The notes below the pieces were generated by a model, which was given only the letters and a program-made list of their open reading frames with translations, did no database searches and was not told the origin of the DNA. A stretch of 64,000 nt of DNA from Mucilaginibacter xinganensis (GTDB taxonomy: Bacteria > Bacteroidota > Bacteroidia > Sphingobacteriales > Sphingobacteriaceae): positions 62,001 through 126,000 of the forward strand of contig JAMFSA010000047.1 of assembly GCA_026225055.1 (NCBI GenBank), written 5' to 3'. Made by a program: the position numbers and the translations under genes. Shown in pieces: positions 8,477 through 19,201 of this stretch. Position 1 is the stretch's first letter; every line of letters begins with the position of its first letter.

Positions 8477-10435
8477 TTAAGGCCGATCGGTGCGGAAAGG
8501 AGAGGCAGGCAATCCCGCGTTGTTTATTAAATTCGCTCCTTCAGGGTTATCTGCCCAGGCATACCTGACATAAACGGGCTGCTGAACCTCGCTGCTGCTG
8601 ACGACCACCTGATCACCGGCAATCCGGGCTTCGGCCCAGACGAAGTGTTTATCCGGCCCGGCAATGGCAAAACCGGCCAACGGGCGGCTATCCGCTGTGG
8701 CCAGGCCACAGCCCACCTCATTGAAAGTAACTGTGATCCGGTCGCCGCTGACCCGTGCCGATTGAAAAAGGGGCCCCGATGCGATCACCTGCTGATCAGC
8801 GTAAGCCACTTTTTCAGCGGCCAGCGCCAATCTGTCTCCAACATCTTTTTTATCCAGGGGGTGAATGTCGTTCCATTCCCCTGTTCCGATAGTTACCGCC
8901 ATCGCGGTATTTGGCAGCGAAAGCGCCCTGAACTGTGCTTCCCTGATTTCCGCCCAGGAACTTTCGGACGGCGAATACTGCACTTCTCCGAAATTTGGCA
9001 ACTGGACGATCAGAAAAGGCAGGTCGTTTCTTTTCCAGCCATAGCGCCAACTGCTGATCAGTGTCATCAGCAGCTGGCGGTAATCCCGGCTGCCGGTGTT
9101 CGACTCGCCCTGGTACCAAATGATGCCTTTAACAGCGAAGTTCAGCGCCGGGGCCACCATGGTGTTATATAACCCCGCAGGTTCGTTCTGCGGTGAAAAT
9201 TGCAGGTCACCACCCGTTCCGCGCATATTGCGGGAAGGCGGGTAAACGAGCCCGACCTGGTAGGTCCAGTCGCCGCGCAGATCAATCTTCGTTTGTCCGT
9301 CTGTTAGTTCATAACGTTTGTCGGGTACAAAGCCGCCTTTCCCTGCTGGGTTGGTGACACGTACGACGATTTGGTTTTTGCCTTCCTTCAGCAATCCTGC
9401 CGGCACATCGTAGCGCCTGGGCGGGTACTCATAAGTCGTATTACCGACAAGCCTGCCATTCAAATAGGTTTCGTCGGCATTGACGATCCGGCCTAAAAAC
9501 AGTTTGGCTGGCTTGCCTGTCATTTCAGCCGGGATATCGAATTCTTTCCGGAACCAGACGATGCCGTTCAGGTCACGAACCCCCTGATCGGCCCAATAGC
9601 CGGGCAGCCAAAACCGGTGCCAGTTGTCGGGTACGTAAGCCGGATCGTACCACTTGACATCGGCCGACATCCCCCTGTCCTGTCCGGTGAAAAGCCGTCC
9701 CGCGGCTCCGCCGGAGTGCTCCGGGTGCAGTGCGTGCTTCATAAAGGCCGAATCATGAAATTGTGCCAGCCGCTGCGCGTAACCGGCTATCCCTTTGATG
9801 CTATCTTCGCTGATCCAGGCTTGTATGGGTGTGCCGCCGATGCTGGAATTGATGATACCGATGGGTACATGATACCTGGCAAAGAGCTGTTTGGCAAAAA
9901 AGTAAGCCACCGCGCCGATGTCCAGTATATGCTCACTGGTGACGGTGGTCCAGTTGCCCGGCGGCAGATCATCGTGCACCCGCTGAACATCTGCCAGGGT
10001 GGGTACGAAGAAATACCTGATCCGGGGGTAGTTTGCACCGGTGATTTCCCCGGGATATTTTTCTTTAACCCGCTCCATTTTGATCGTCATATTGGATTGG
10101 CCGGAACAAAACCAGACATCTCCTATCAGAATGTCCTGAAGTAAGATGCGGTTATCGCCCCTGAGTTCCATCCGGTAAGGGCCGCCCGCATGCATTTCCG
10201 GCAATACCGCAAACCATTTGCGGTCGCCGCCGGTGCGGGCGCTGATCCTTCTCCCGTTAAACGTAACAGTCACTTTTTCGCCGGGCCTGCCCCAGCCCCA
10301 TAAATTAATTTTGGCATCCCGCTGAATGACCATACCGTCCGCAATCAGTTGCGGCAGGCGTATATCAGCCCTGGTGCTATTACACTGAAATAAGGCTAAA
10401 ACGAGTCCTAAACAAAAAATGAGTAATTTTTTCAT
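8477..10435 (-). CDS. Sialate O-acetylesterase-like (SASA/SGNH) carbohydrate esterase with inserted beta-sandwich domain
   Basis: IGDVWFCSGQSNM, GIINSSIGGTPIQAWIS, IIWYQGESNT, IHPLDKKDVGDRLAL motifs; signal peptide. Confidence 0.85.
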   Translation of the reverse strand: MKKLLIFCLGLVLALFQCNSTRADIRLPQLIADGMVIQRDAKINLWGWGRPGEKVTVTFNGRRISARTGGDRKWFAVLPEMHAGGPYRMELRGDNRILLQDILIGDVWFCSGQSNMTIKMERVKEKYPGEITGANYPRIRYFFVPTLADVQRVHDDLPPGNWTTVTSEHILDIGAVAYFFAKQLFARYHVPIGIINSSIGGTPIQAWISEDSIKGIAGYAQRLAQFHDSAFMKHALHPEHSGGAAGRLFTGQDRGMSADVKWYDPAYVPDNWHRFWLPGYWADQGVRDLNGIVWFRKEFDIPAEMTGKPAKLFLGRIVNADETYLNGRLVGNTTYEYPPRRYDVPAGLLKEGKNQIVVRVTNPAGKGGFVPDKRYELTDGQTKIDLRGDWTYQVGLVYPPSRNMRGTGGDLQFSPQNEPAGLYNTMVAPALNFAVKGIIWYQGESNTGSRDYRQLLMTLISSWRYGWKRNDLPFLIVQLPNFGEVQYSPSESSWAEIREAQFRALSLPNTAMAVTIGTGEWNDIHPLDKKDVGDRLALAAEKVAYADQQVIASGPLFQSARVSGDRITVTFNEVGCGLATADSRPLAGFAIAGPDKHFVWAEARIAGDQVVVSSSEVQQPVYVRYAWADNPEGANLINNAGLPASPFRTDRP

Positions 10436-10474
10436 AGTGGTTTTCCCGGTTAAGTGGTCTGGCTATTGTTCCGC

Positions 10475-11536
10475 TTATTTTACGAACGGATCAATCAGGG
10501 CAATACTTCCGTCTGCACGGTGGTGAAGAAGAGCAACTTTAATGTTCCGCAGATGCGTTTTGCCGGAAAGCTGCGTGTCATGGTAAAACAAATACCAGGT
10601 ACCTTTGAAATCAACGATGGAATGATGGGTTGTCCAGCCCTGAACCGGCTTCAAAAAGATCCCTTTATAGTAAAAAGGTCCGTAAGGGCGGTCCCCGATA
10701 GCGTAGGCCAGGTAATGCGTGTCCCCTGTCGAATAGGTGAAATAATATTTACCGTTATATTTGTGCATCCACGATCCTTCGAAGAACCGCCGGTCATGGT
10801 CTTTTCCCAGCAGGGGCTTTCCTGCCCCATCGAGAATAACCACGTCATGCACCTCCCCGTCAAATTGCTTCATATCAGGCTTTAGTTTGACCACCTTGCA
10901 GTTCAGCGCCGGCTGATTATCCTGCTTAAGGTCGGTTTTGGAGCCGTTCGGATCGTATTTTCCCGTGGCCCAGCGCTGCAGCTGCCCGCCCCAGATGCCG
11001 CCGAAATACATATAAGCCTGGCCGTCGCTATCCGTGAACACTGCCGGGTCGATACTGTAGCTCCCTTTGATTGGTTCTGGCTCAGCCCTGAACGGCCCCG
11101 CCGGATTCCTGGAGGTAGCCACCCCGATCCGGAAGACATCCTTTTTATCTTTCGCAGGAAAATACAAGTAATAGGTGCCGTTTTTGTAGGCGCAGTCGGG
11201 CGCCTAGAGCTGCCTGCCTGCCCAGGGGATATCTTTAAGGTCGAGCGCTATCCCATGATCGGTAGCCGGGCTGTTTGCGCTGGTCATGGATAAAATATGG
11301 TAATCATGCATAGCGAAATGATCGCCCATGTCATTTTCTGGAATGCCGGCATCGATATCATGTGAGGGATAGATATAAATCTTTCCCTTAAAAACATGCG
11401 CGGACGGGTCGGCCGTGTAGATCGATCTGATCAGCGGCTGGGACAGGTATTGCCGCTGGGACTGCGCAGCAGTGATCGCCGGAACGAGCAAAGCCGCCGC
11501 GGTGATGCACTTTGATATGATAAATTTTCTTTTCAT
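10475..11536 (-). pseudogene. GH43-family glycoside hydrolase interrupted by one in-frame TAG (11204-11206)
   Basis: ...DLKDIPWAGRQL*APDCAYKNGTYYLYFPAKDKKDVFRIGVA...; both halves in the same frame. Paralogue at 29636 reads MWAPDCIERAGKYYFYFPA, so TAG replaces Trp. Confidence 0.85.
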
Positions 11537-11551
11537 AAAGGGTTATTTAGA

Positions 11552-13714
11552 TTAATTGATTCCTTGTCCGGGCACCCCCGGGAATTTCAGGGATTTATAA
11601 TAATTCAGGTCGTGTTCCGGTTTTTCATAGCCGGGCGGTATTGGCATCTGGGAAAATGTCTGGAAATAAAGTACACAGGCATCCCTCCAGCGGACTGCTT
11701 CTTCATATTGGATAGCCAGCAGTTGCTTTACTGCGAGGAAGCGCTCGCTGTCTACATAGCTTTGTAGCGTATCCCAACGCCGTTGCAGCTGTTTTACCGA
11801 ATCAGCTCCGGCATAATAATGACCGACCATCTCCTGCCATAGCGTTTTTCCTGACCGCATTTTATACCGCCAGCTCAAATGGTGGAACCATAACAGGTAT
11901 TCATCGGGGCAGGTTTCCAGGTTTTCAAAGCGTGCACGGACCTGCGGCGAATATTGCGCCAACGTATTGCTGCCGCTTCTTGTGCGGTCAAATCCGATCC
12001 CGCCCGTGTCCGCCTTGTGGTAATAGACGGCCGTCCAGTCCGCCCTGGCCATGTTGTCGGTCCAGGGACCAGGCCCGTAATGACCATTGGCGCTCATGAT
12101 GTGGTGCAAACCAAGCGGTGTCATGTAATTCACGGTATTTTCACGGGAACGGAGCATTTCCTGTTTCATGGGTTCGACAAACCGGAGGTCATTCGTAAAT
12201 GTCATGCGGAGCCAGTCATCGGCAATGTCAGACGCGGACTGTTGCGGATCCCAGGACAACCTGCCGAAGCTATACCAGTTGGCCTGCGCGAAGGGATGCC
12301 CGCACCAGTTGATATCGGTTCCGATATTGGCTACGCCTGCCATCCCGGTAATCAACCGGGGATTGTATTTTCCTTCCAAAATAGCAGAAACTGTGCTGTT
12401 TTTCCCCATCATGTAAGTGTCGGAATTCAGGCATTCGTTAAACAGCGGAGCCTCATAAACTAGGTGTGTGGAAAACCCGAGGTATTCCTGTGTCAACTGT
12501 ACCTCCATCATGACCGGAGTATGGGGGAGCGCCCCGAACAGGGGGTGAAATGGTTCCCGCGGCTGAAAATCGATGGGGCCATTTTTCACCTGGATGATCA
12601 CATTATCTTTAAACAGCCCGTCCAGCGGCTTAAATTCATTGTAGGCTTGTTTGGCCCGGTCATCCGGAACCTTATCGTCATATACGAATGCCCGCCACAT
12701 CACTATCCCTTTATGCGGTGCAAGTGCATCTGCCAGCATATTCGCGCCATCGGCATGGCTCCTGCCATAGGTCTGCGGACCGGGTTGTCCTTCCGAATTG
12801 GCTTTAACGAGAAATCCGCCAAAATCCGGGATATAGCCGTAAATCTCGTTCACTTTATTTTTCCACCATTTCATGACAACGGGGTCAAGCGGGTCAGCTG
12901 TGTTCAGGCCGCCAAGTTCTACCGGACTGCTGAATTTCACCGAAAGATAAATCCGAATTCCATAAGGGCGAAAAGCATCGGCCAATGCCTTGGCCTTGAT
13001 CAGGTAGGCGGGTGTCAGCATCTGGACGCTGGCATTGACGTTATTAAGCACCGAGCCGTTTATGCCTACAGAAGCGTTTGCCCGGGCATAGTCCAGGTAA
13101 CGCGGATCAATATATCCGGGAAGTTTATGCCAGTTCCAGATGGAAAAACCCGCGTAACCGCGCTCGACTGTTCTGTTAGGGTTATCCCAGTGATCCAGTA
13201 TGCGGAACATGGTTTTCGGGTGTTCCCTGATATCCAGGGCACCGAGCTTTCTGTTTGTTTGTAAAAGCCTGAGAAAATAGAACGTGCCGTACAAAATACC
13301 TTTGTCGGTATTCGCGGTCAGCAGGATTTTTCTGTGACCGGCCTGACCGATGGTCTTCAGCATAAAACCCTCTGTTCCGATTTCTTTTGCTGCGTCCTGG
13401 GGGACCGATCTTTGCAGCGCCCCTAGTTTATCGATCGTTGCCACGACCAGACCACTTTGCGCGGCAGATCCGGATTGGGAAACCGGCCCGATTAGTCCGG
13501 AAAGTCCCCGGGTCAGTTCGGTTTGGGCAGCCTTTAGCCGGTCCGACCCGACCGGGAAATAAATTTCCCGCAGGTAACTACGGTATTGCGCGCGCAATAC
13601 CCGGTCCTTTACCGGATAGTACCTCAGCCAAAGGTCATAACCATTTTCGGCGAATACAGGCTGGCCCAGCCAGCATACAGCTATAGCGAACAGCGCAATA
13701 AAAGGTCGTTTCAT
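11552..13714 (-). CDS. GH67-family alpha-glucuronidase
   Basis: Signal peptide; YDLWLRYYPV, RILDHWDNPNRTVERGYAGFSIW, GINGSVLNNVNA, DFGGFLVKANSEGQPGPQTYGRSHADGANMLA, WCGHPFAQANWYSFGRLSWDP. Confidence 0.95.
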   Translation of the reverse strand: MKRPFIALFAIAVCWLGQPVFAENGYDLWLRYYPVKDRVLRAQYRSYLREIYFPVGSDRLKAAQTELTRGLSGLIGPVSQSGSAAQSGLVVATIDKLGALQRSVPQDAAKEIGTEGFMLKTIGQAGHRKILLTANTDKGILYGTFYFLRLLQTNRKLGALDIREHPKTMFRILDHWDNPNRTVERGYAGFSIWNWHKLPGYIDPRYLDYARANASVGINGSVLNNVNASVQMLTPAYLIKAKALADAFRPYGIRIYLSVKFSSPVELGGLNTADPLDPVVMKWWKNKVNEIYGYIPDFGGFLVKANSEGQPGPQTYGRSHADGANMLADALAPHKGIVMWRAFVYDDKVPDDRAKQAYNEFKPLDGLFKDNVIIQVKNGPIDFQPREPFHPLFGALPHTPVMMEVQLTQEYLGFSTHLVYEAPLFNECLNSDTYMMGKNSTVSAILEGKYNPRLITGMAGVANIGTDINWCGHPFAQANWYSFGRLSWDPQQSASDIADDWLRMTFTNDLRFVEPMKQEMLRSRENTVNYMTPLGLHHIMSANGHYGPGPWTDNMARADWTAVYYHKADTGGIGFDRTRSGSNTLAQYSPQVRARFENLETCPDEYLLWFHHLSWRYKMRSGKTLWQEMVGHYYAGADSVKQLQRRWDTLQSYVDSERFLAVKQLLAIQYEEAVRWRDACVLYFQTFSQMPIPPGYEKPEHDLNYYKSLKFPGVPGQGIN

Positions 13715-13759
13715 AATAGGTGTTTATGCGGGCTGAATTATCTGCCGGAATTTCTTACG

Positions 13760-13802
13760 CAATCGATTGTAAAGATAACAACGTTTGCTGAGGATCACCA
13801 AA
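13760..13802 (-). promoter_or_regulatory. Candidate GH67 promoter with adjacent palindromic operator
   Basis: On the minus strand: TTTG (13802-13799), 21-bp spacer, TATCTTTA (13777-13770, near Bacteroidota -7 TAnnTTTG), then CAATCGATTG (13760-13769). Confidence 0.5.
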
Positions 13803-14250
13803 TTGGTACATAGGGTGCAACTATTCCGGAAACACCCCCTGGTTTTTTAACAGGATAACAAAGATGGCCGGCGCTGATGTGCTGTTGTTTTTATAATTCC
13901 TTGAATTACAGTTGATTTATGGTGCTTTTGGGTATGTAACGACGGGTCGTAGACTTCGGGTGCCGTGGTTGATCCTGCCTTTGGGCCCATGATCAGGGGC
14001 AGCCGGATGAACATTTGTGATAGAAATTTGGCAATTTGTTAGTACCTGGAGCTTGATATAACGGCTTTCGGGCTGTCCGGGCCGCCTACCCGGCACCTAT
14101 AAAGCGGGCAATCCGGAGAGAACGCCAGGGGCGCACAGGCTAATCATACGCCCGGATCCCGCCCGCGCTTTTTGCGGTGGATCTTTTATTTGCTTTAAAT
14201 ATTTGGTTACATGTATTTTAAAGAAAAAAAAACCGCAGGAAGCAGTTCCT

Positions 14251-14275
14251 GCAATCGATTGCTTTTGTATATTTG
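14251..14275 (+). promoter_or_regulatory. Candidate HTCS promoter -7 element with abutting perfect palindrome
   Basis: GCAATCGATTGC perfect 12-bp palindrome (14251-14262) just upstream of TATATTTG (14268-14275), an exact TAnnTTTG match. Confidence 0.5.
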
Positions 14276-14348
14276 TGTGAATTACCAATTACCAGATAAC
14301 CGGCGACCAGCGCTTTTTTAATCATAGTATTTTTAACTAAAACAATCG

Positions 14349-17300
14349 ATGCAGAAATTCCGGACAGGATATTTATTGTTAAGTCTATTGCTTTGTTGTA
14401 CGTTTGGCAGCTCAGCGGCTAACGGTGATATCAATTTCACAAACATTACCGTAAAAGAAGGCCTGCCTTCGAACACGATCTATGCCATCCTGAAAGACAG
14501 GTCAGGGTTGATGTGGTTTGGTACGAACAACGGGCTTTGCAAGTTTGACGGCACTAATTTCGTCGTTTACCGGCAGGTGCCCGGGAAGGCGAATACACTG
14601 CCCGGAAATGAAGTATTGTGCCTGTATGAGGACAGGGCCGGGCGATTATGGATAGGGACCAGTGAGGGCGGCCTTAGTTATTACGACAGGACGAAAGACC
14701 GGATCGTTCCTTATCGGGGCGACGGTTCCTGGCCGGAGCTCGCGCATGTTTCACCTAGGGTGATCCTGCAGGACCAGCAGGGGAAGTTATGGATAGGTAC
14801 CTACGGTGAACTCAGAACCATTGACCTGGGAACCGGGAAAATAACCAGCATACGCCTGGCCGGCATCATCAAAACAGGGGAAGAAAACTTCGTTCCGCTT
14901 TCATTGCTGGAAGACGGCAAAAAACAGATATGGATAGGTACCAATCATGGGCTTTATGCTTACAATGCGGCGGGTAAAAGCCTGACCAGGTTCATTAACG
15001 ATCCCCATGATCCGGGTAGTTTGTCCAGCAATGTCGTTAAATCCCTTATTGAAGACAAAAACGGAGATATCTGGGCGGCTACTCTGGACGGCCTGGACAA
15101 AATATTGCCTGGCGGGCGTTTTGAGATCTTCAGGCACCGGAACGGTTCCCTGAATTCTTTGAGCAGTAATGCTTTGTTTACCATGAAAATAGATAAGGAT
15201 GGCAAGCTTTGGATCGGGACGGAGGACGGTGTCGATATTTTCGACCCCCGGTCGTCATCATTCCAGGTTATGCGGCCGGATCCGAGAAATGTTTTCAGTT
15301 TGAAGAGCCAGTCGATCCGCAGCATTTTCATTGATCCTGACGGCATCTATTGGGTAGGCACATTTGGGGGCGGGCTGTCTAAATATGATGAAAATTTGCC
15401 ACTATTTAACCTGAAACAGTATGATCCGTTTGACCCGTCAGGCTTAGGTTCCACGATGGTCAATGCATTTGCTGAATATAAGGATAACTCGGTTTTTGTG
15501 GCAACAGACGGGGCCGGGATTCAAGTTTTCAATAAAAAAACTGGTCTGTTTACACACCTTAACGTCAGGAGCAGGCTACAGAATTCCGCGACAGGCTTAA
15601 CCGTGTGGCCATTATACATCGATCATGCAGGTAATCTGTGGGCCGGAACCTATCACGACGGACTGTTCCGCATCGACCTCCGCACAGGAGGTTTCGAGCA
15701 GTTCGTTGCCGGTGGGGATGCCGGCGCGTTGACCAGCAATGATATTACCACGATCATGGAAGACGGGAATGGCAGGATGTGGATCGGTACTTTGGGCGGC
15801 GGGGTGAATATTTATGATCCGGTCAGGCATCGATTCAGCCGTTTTTCACAGGAATTTCACCAGGCGCTGCCGCTGAACGCATTCATCAGTTACATCGCTA
15901 AGTCGCCGGCGGGGGACATCTGGGTATCGTCTGCGGGAACAGGTATCGCTGTTTATAACCCGGCCACCCGGGAAATGCGGCACTACACCAAAGCGCAGCA
16001 ACATCTGCCGGACGATGTGGTGAACCATTTATTTTTTGACCATGACGGAACCTTATGGATTTCGACCCAGAGCGGCATGTGCCGTATGGATAAAAGGAGC
16101 GGACTGGTGACGACCTTTACTGAAAAAGACGGACTTGCCGATGATATGGTTAAAACCATACTGGAAGACAAGACAGGATTGCTCTGGATCAGTACCGCCG
16201 CCGGTATCAGCTCTTTTAACAAACACACCGGTAAATTCCGGAACTTCGATGTCCAAAATGGCGTTCAGCAGGGCTCCTTTTCCAACGGTGCGGGTTTGAG
16301 GCTTTCCAACGGCGATATCTATTTTGGCGGACGGGACGGCTTTAATTTTTTTCGCCCGGCAAGTCTCCAGTATAGATCCGGCTCCGGCTCCGTTTTGTTA
16401 ACTGACCTGAAGGTGAGTAACGAATCCGTGGTACCCGGAGAAAACGCCCCGATCAAAGATCAGATAGCCGTTTCCAAAGAAATCAACTTAAAGTACGGCC
16501 TCAATTTTTCGATCAGTTATGTGGCTGTCAATTATACGGCGCCGCTGCAGAATCAATTCGCCTACAAACTTGTCGGGTTCGACAAGGAATGGAATTATGT
16601 GCACAAAAGCCGGACGGCGAATTATACCAATATCGATCCCGGCACCTATACGTTCGAAGTCAGGGCCAGTAACGATGGCGAGCATTGGAGCGATCCTCCT
16701 ACAGCTATCACGATAACTGTATTCCCCCCGTTCTGGCGCACCAGGTATGCCTATGCCTTCTATATTTTCACGGTCGGGCTGGTTTTATTTTTGCTTAGGC
16801 GGAGGGGAATTCAAAATATCAGAAATGAATTTGAAATTCAACGGGAGAAAATGGAATTCAGGCTGTTGCTGGACAGGGAACGGCGCGAAGCTGAACAGTT
16901 GCACGAGTTGGATCTTTTAAAGATCAAATTTTTAACGGACCTCAGTCATGAGTTCCGGACGCCGATATCGCTTATTATGGCACCTGTTGAAAAGCTGCTC
17001 CAACGCAAACCTGCCTGTGAGGAACTGGAGGATGTCCGTATGATCAGCCGGAACGCGAGGCGGTTACTGAACATGGTCAACCAGCTCCTGGATTTTCGTA
17101 AGATGGAGGAACAGGAGCTCAGCCTTAATTTGAGCCCGGGAGAGATCGCCGGCTTTATCAGGGAAGCCGGCGAATCCTTCAAAGATGTGGCGGCAAAAAA
17201 GAAAATTACGTTCACGATAAAAACGGAATGCCCGTGCTGCTGGGCTTCCTTTGATCATAACAAGCTGGAAAGGATCCTGTTTAACTTATTGTCCAATGCT

Positions 17301-18551
17301 TTCAAATTCACCCCTTTGGGAGGCGAGGTGACATTGATCATGGAGATGATCGATATCCCTGATGCCACTGCGCACCTGATCATTACGGTAAGCGATACCG
17401 GCGTAGGTATTCCTGAAAAGGATATCACAAAAATATTTGACCGGTTTTATCAGCATCAAACCAATACCATACTCAACCAGGGGACAGGCATCGGGCTGTC
17501 TATCACCAAGGAGTTTGTTGAGATGCATGGGGGAAGCATACATGCGGAAAGTCAACCTGGGACAGGCAGCAGTTTTGTTGTTGACTTGCCGTTGGTCACT
17601 TATGCCTGGGAAGTAACGCTTAAAGGCCCGCCAGGCAACGAACTGAATGAAAGTATGACGGATACAGCACAGAGTTTTCTAATAGGCCACGCAGAGGACC
17701 ACGTGCAGATGGACAGCGCCGGCATGGCAGGTCCCGACAGGAACACCACCATTTTACTGGTGGAAGATAATGAAGAATTTCGCGCCTATCTGGCCAAGCA
17801 TCTCTGCAAATATTACCAGATCGTTGAAGCGGCAGACGGCAAGCAGGGCTGGCAAAAGGCGCTGAGCGCACACCCGCAACTTATTGTGAGTGATATCAAT
17901 ATGCCAGTTATGACCGGTATAGAACTGAGCAGGAAAATCAAGGATGATAAACGTACGTGCCATATCCCTGTGATACTGCTGACGGCCATGGCCGGTGAGG
18001 ATGACCAGTTGAAAGGCCTGAAATCGGGTGCCAACGACTATCTTTCCAAGCCCTTTAATTTTCAGATACTGAATACCAGGATCGAAAATCTGCTTAATCT
18101 CAATAAAAGCGTAAAAGATACCTATTCAAAGCAGATCCAGTTGGACGGGCATGACATTGTCACCGAATCAGGTAATCTGAAGTTGCTGAATACTATTCTT
18201 AAGTATATCGAAGATAAGTTAAGTGATCCGGATATGTCGGTTGAGGAACTCAGCAGGCATATAGGCATGAGCAGGGGCTCGCTCTATTACAAATTAATCG
18301 AGCTCACGGGCTTATCGCCGATAGAATATATCCGGACTGTCAAATTAGAGAAAGCCGCTACCCTAATGGAGACAAGTGAGTTGAATGTTACACAGATCGC
18401 TTATATTACTGGGTTCGGCACACCGAGTTATTTCACCCGGATGTTCAAAAATAAGTACGGTGTCGTTCCGTCAGAATACTTAAATGCCAAACGGCCGACA
18501 CCAAAGCCGGTCATTTATCCATCCATGAGTTATTCCGAAAAGACGTCCTGA
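14349..18551 (+). CDS. Hybrid two-component system regulator (HTCS)
   Basis: Signal peptide, repeated propeller motifs (GLMWFGTNNGLCKFDG, LWIGT...), Y_Y_Y-like domain, HisKA (LSHEFRTPISLIMAP), HATPase, receiver (ILLVEDNEEF...IVSDINMPVMTG) and AraC HTH (VEELSRHIGMSRGSLYYKL...ITGFGTPSYFTRMFKNKYG). Confidence 0.97.
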   Translation: MQKFRTGYLLLSLLLCCTFGSSAANGDINFTNITVKEGLPSNTIYAILKDRSGLMWFGTNNGLCKFDGTNFVVYRQVPGKANTLPGNEVLCLYEDRAGRLWIGTSEGGLSYYDRTKDRIVPYRGDGSWPELAHVSPRVILQDQQGKLWIGTYGELRTIDLGTGKITSIRLAGIIKTGEENFVPLSLLEDGKKQIWIGTNHGLYAYNAAGKSLTRFINDPHDPGSLSSNVVKSLIEDKNGDIWAATLDGLDKILPGGRFEIFRHRNGSLNSLSSNALFTMKIDKDGKLWIGTEDGVDIFDPRSSSFQVMRPDPRNVFSLKSQSIRSIFIDPDGIYWVGTFGGGLSKYDENLPLFNLKQYDPFDPSGLGSTMVNAFAEYKDNSVFVATDGAGIQVFNKKTGLFTHLNVRSRLQNSATGLTVWPLYIDHAGNLWAGTYHDGLFRIDLRTGGFEQFVAGGDAGALTSNDITTIMEDGNGRMWIGTLGGGVNIYDPVRHRFSRFSQEFHQALPLNAFISYIAKSPAGDIWVSSAGTGIAVYNPATREMRHYTKAQQHLPDDVVNHLFFDHDGTLWISTQSGMCRMDKRSGLVTTFTEKDGLADDMVKTILEDKTGLLWISTAAGISSFNKHTGKFRNFDVQNGVQQGSFSNGAGLRLSNGDIYFGGRDGFNFFRPASLQYRSGSGSVLLTDLKVSNESVVPGENAPIKDQIAVSKEINLKYGLNFSISYVAVNYTAPLQNQFAYKLVGFDKEWNYVHKSRTANYTNIDPGTYTFEVRASNDGEHWSDPPTAITITVFPPFWRTRYAYAFYIFTVGLVLFLLRRRGIQNIRNEFEIQREKMEFRLLLDRERREAEQLHELDLLKIKFLTDLSHEFRTPISLIMAPVEKLLQRKPACEELEDVRMISRNARRLLNMVNQLLDFRKMEEQELSLNLSPGEIAGFIREAGESFKDVAAKKKITFTIKTECPCCWASFDHNKLERILFNLLSNAFKFTPLGGEVTLIMEMIDIPDATAHLIITVSDTGVGIPEKDITKIFDRFYQHQTNTILNQGTGIGLSITKEFVEMHGGSIHAESQPGTGSSFVVDLPLVTYAWEVTLKGPPGNELNESMTDTAQSFLIGHAEDHVQMDSAGMAGPDRNTTILLVEDNEEFRAYLAKHLCKYYQIVEAADGKQGWQKALSAHPQLIVSDINMPVMTGIELSRKIKDDKRTCHIPVILLTAMAGEDDQLKGLKSGANDYLSKPFNFQILNTRIENLLNLNKSVKDTYSKQIQLDGHDIVTESGNLKLLNTILKYIEDKLSDPDMSVEELSRHIGMSRGSLYYKLIELTGLSPIEYIRTVKLEKAATLMETSELNVTQIAYITGFGTPSYFTRMFKNKYGVVPSEYLNAKRPTPKPVIYPSMSYSEKTS

Positions 18552-18614
18552 TGACTAACTTGTAAGCTTTTTTCCTCACAATCCCGGTACGCTAACGCGA
18601 TAAAATTGCGCGGG

Positions 18615-18646
18615 TCCGGGCTGTTGTGATAGCACAACAGCCCGGA
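18615..18646 (+). terminator. Strong stem-loop downstream of HTCS
   Basis: TCCGGGCTGTTGTG - ATAG - CACAACAGCCCGGA, perfect 14-bp stem, 4-nt loop, about 64 bp past the stop. Confidence 0.65.
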
Positions 18647-18677
18647 TCATTGGCCACCGGACTCAGTTAAGATGTAA

Positions 18678-18693
18678 AAAGCCTTAAGGCTTT
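18678..18693. repeat. Small palindrome AAAGCCTTAAGGCTTT
   Basis: Perfect 16-bp inverted repeat downstream of the HTCS terminator-like stem. Confidence 0.5.
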
Positions 18694-18783
18694 ATTGCAA
18701 TACAAATGATACAATTGTTTTTAAAGAAAAGAAAAACTATTAATGTTGACGTTACTATTTATTAACCAGCGGTTTTCGTGTAC

Positions 18784-18912
18784 ATGGCGGACTATAATTC
18801 CTATAGTGATGAAGAATTGTACTTACTTTTAATTAAAGGTGAGTTAAGTGCTTTTAACGCCATCCACAAATTGTATTATGGAATCTTTATGCGCACGCCT
18901 GCAAGATATTGA
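18784..18912 (+). pseudogene. Truncated ECF sigma-factor N-terminus
   Basis: MADYNSYSDEELYLLLIKGELSAFNAIHKLYYGIFMRTPARY* resembles sigma-70 region 2 start; the shifted frame reads NLYAHACKILTGF, consistent with a frameshift. Confidence 0.5.
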
Positions 18913-19201
18913 CAGGATTCCGGTAAGCGCACAGGCGCAATTAATATGACTTACAACCCGTGACTGGGTACGCCGTCATTTGTTAAAAAAAACTAAAATT
19001 GCGTTACCTGGCAGGCACGCGTCTGTCTGCCTCCTATTCATTAATCAGGTTTCTATTGTTGCCCTGCCAACTTGGCCTTTTTTTGAACATTTGTTTTAGA
19101 ACTATAGACATTTGTGACGCTTTAAGCTACGCTGTCATTTTATATTTGACGACCCGTCATCAATCATCAACATTATTTAAAAAACCTATCTCAATAAATG
19201 C

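Noticed and set aside
12464-13264. 266-aa plus-strand ORF over GH67
   Set aside because: Antisense shadow of a clear GH67 gene; no signal peptide or domain.
14097-14288. 63-aa minus ORF in the GH67/HTCS intergenic region
   Set aside because: Covers the predicted HTCS promoter and palindrome; composition looks random.
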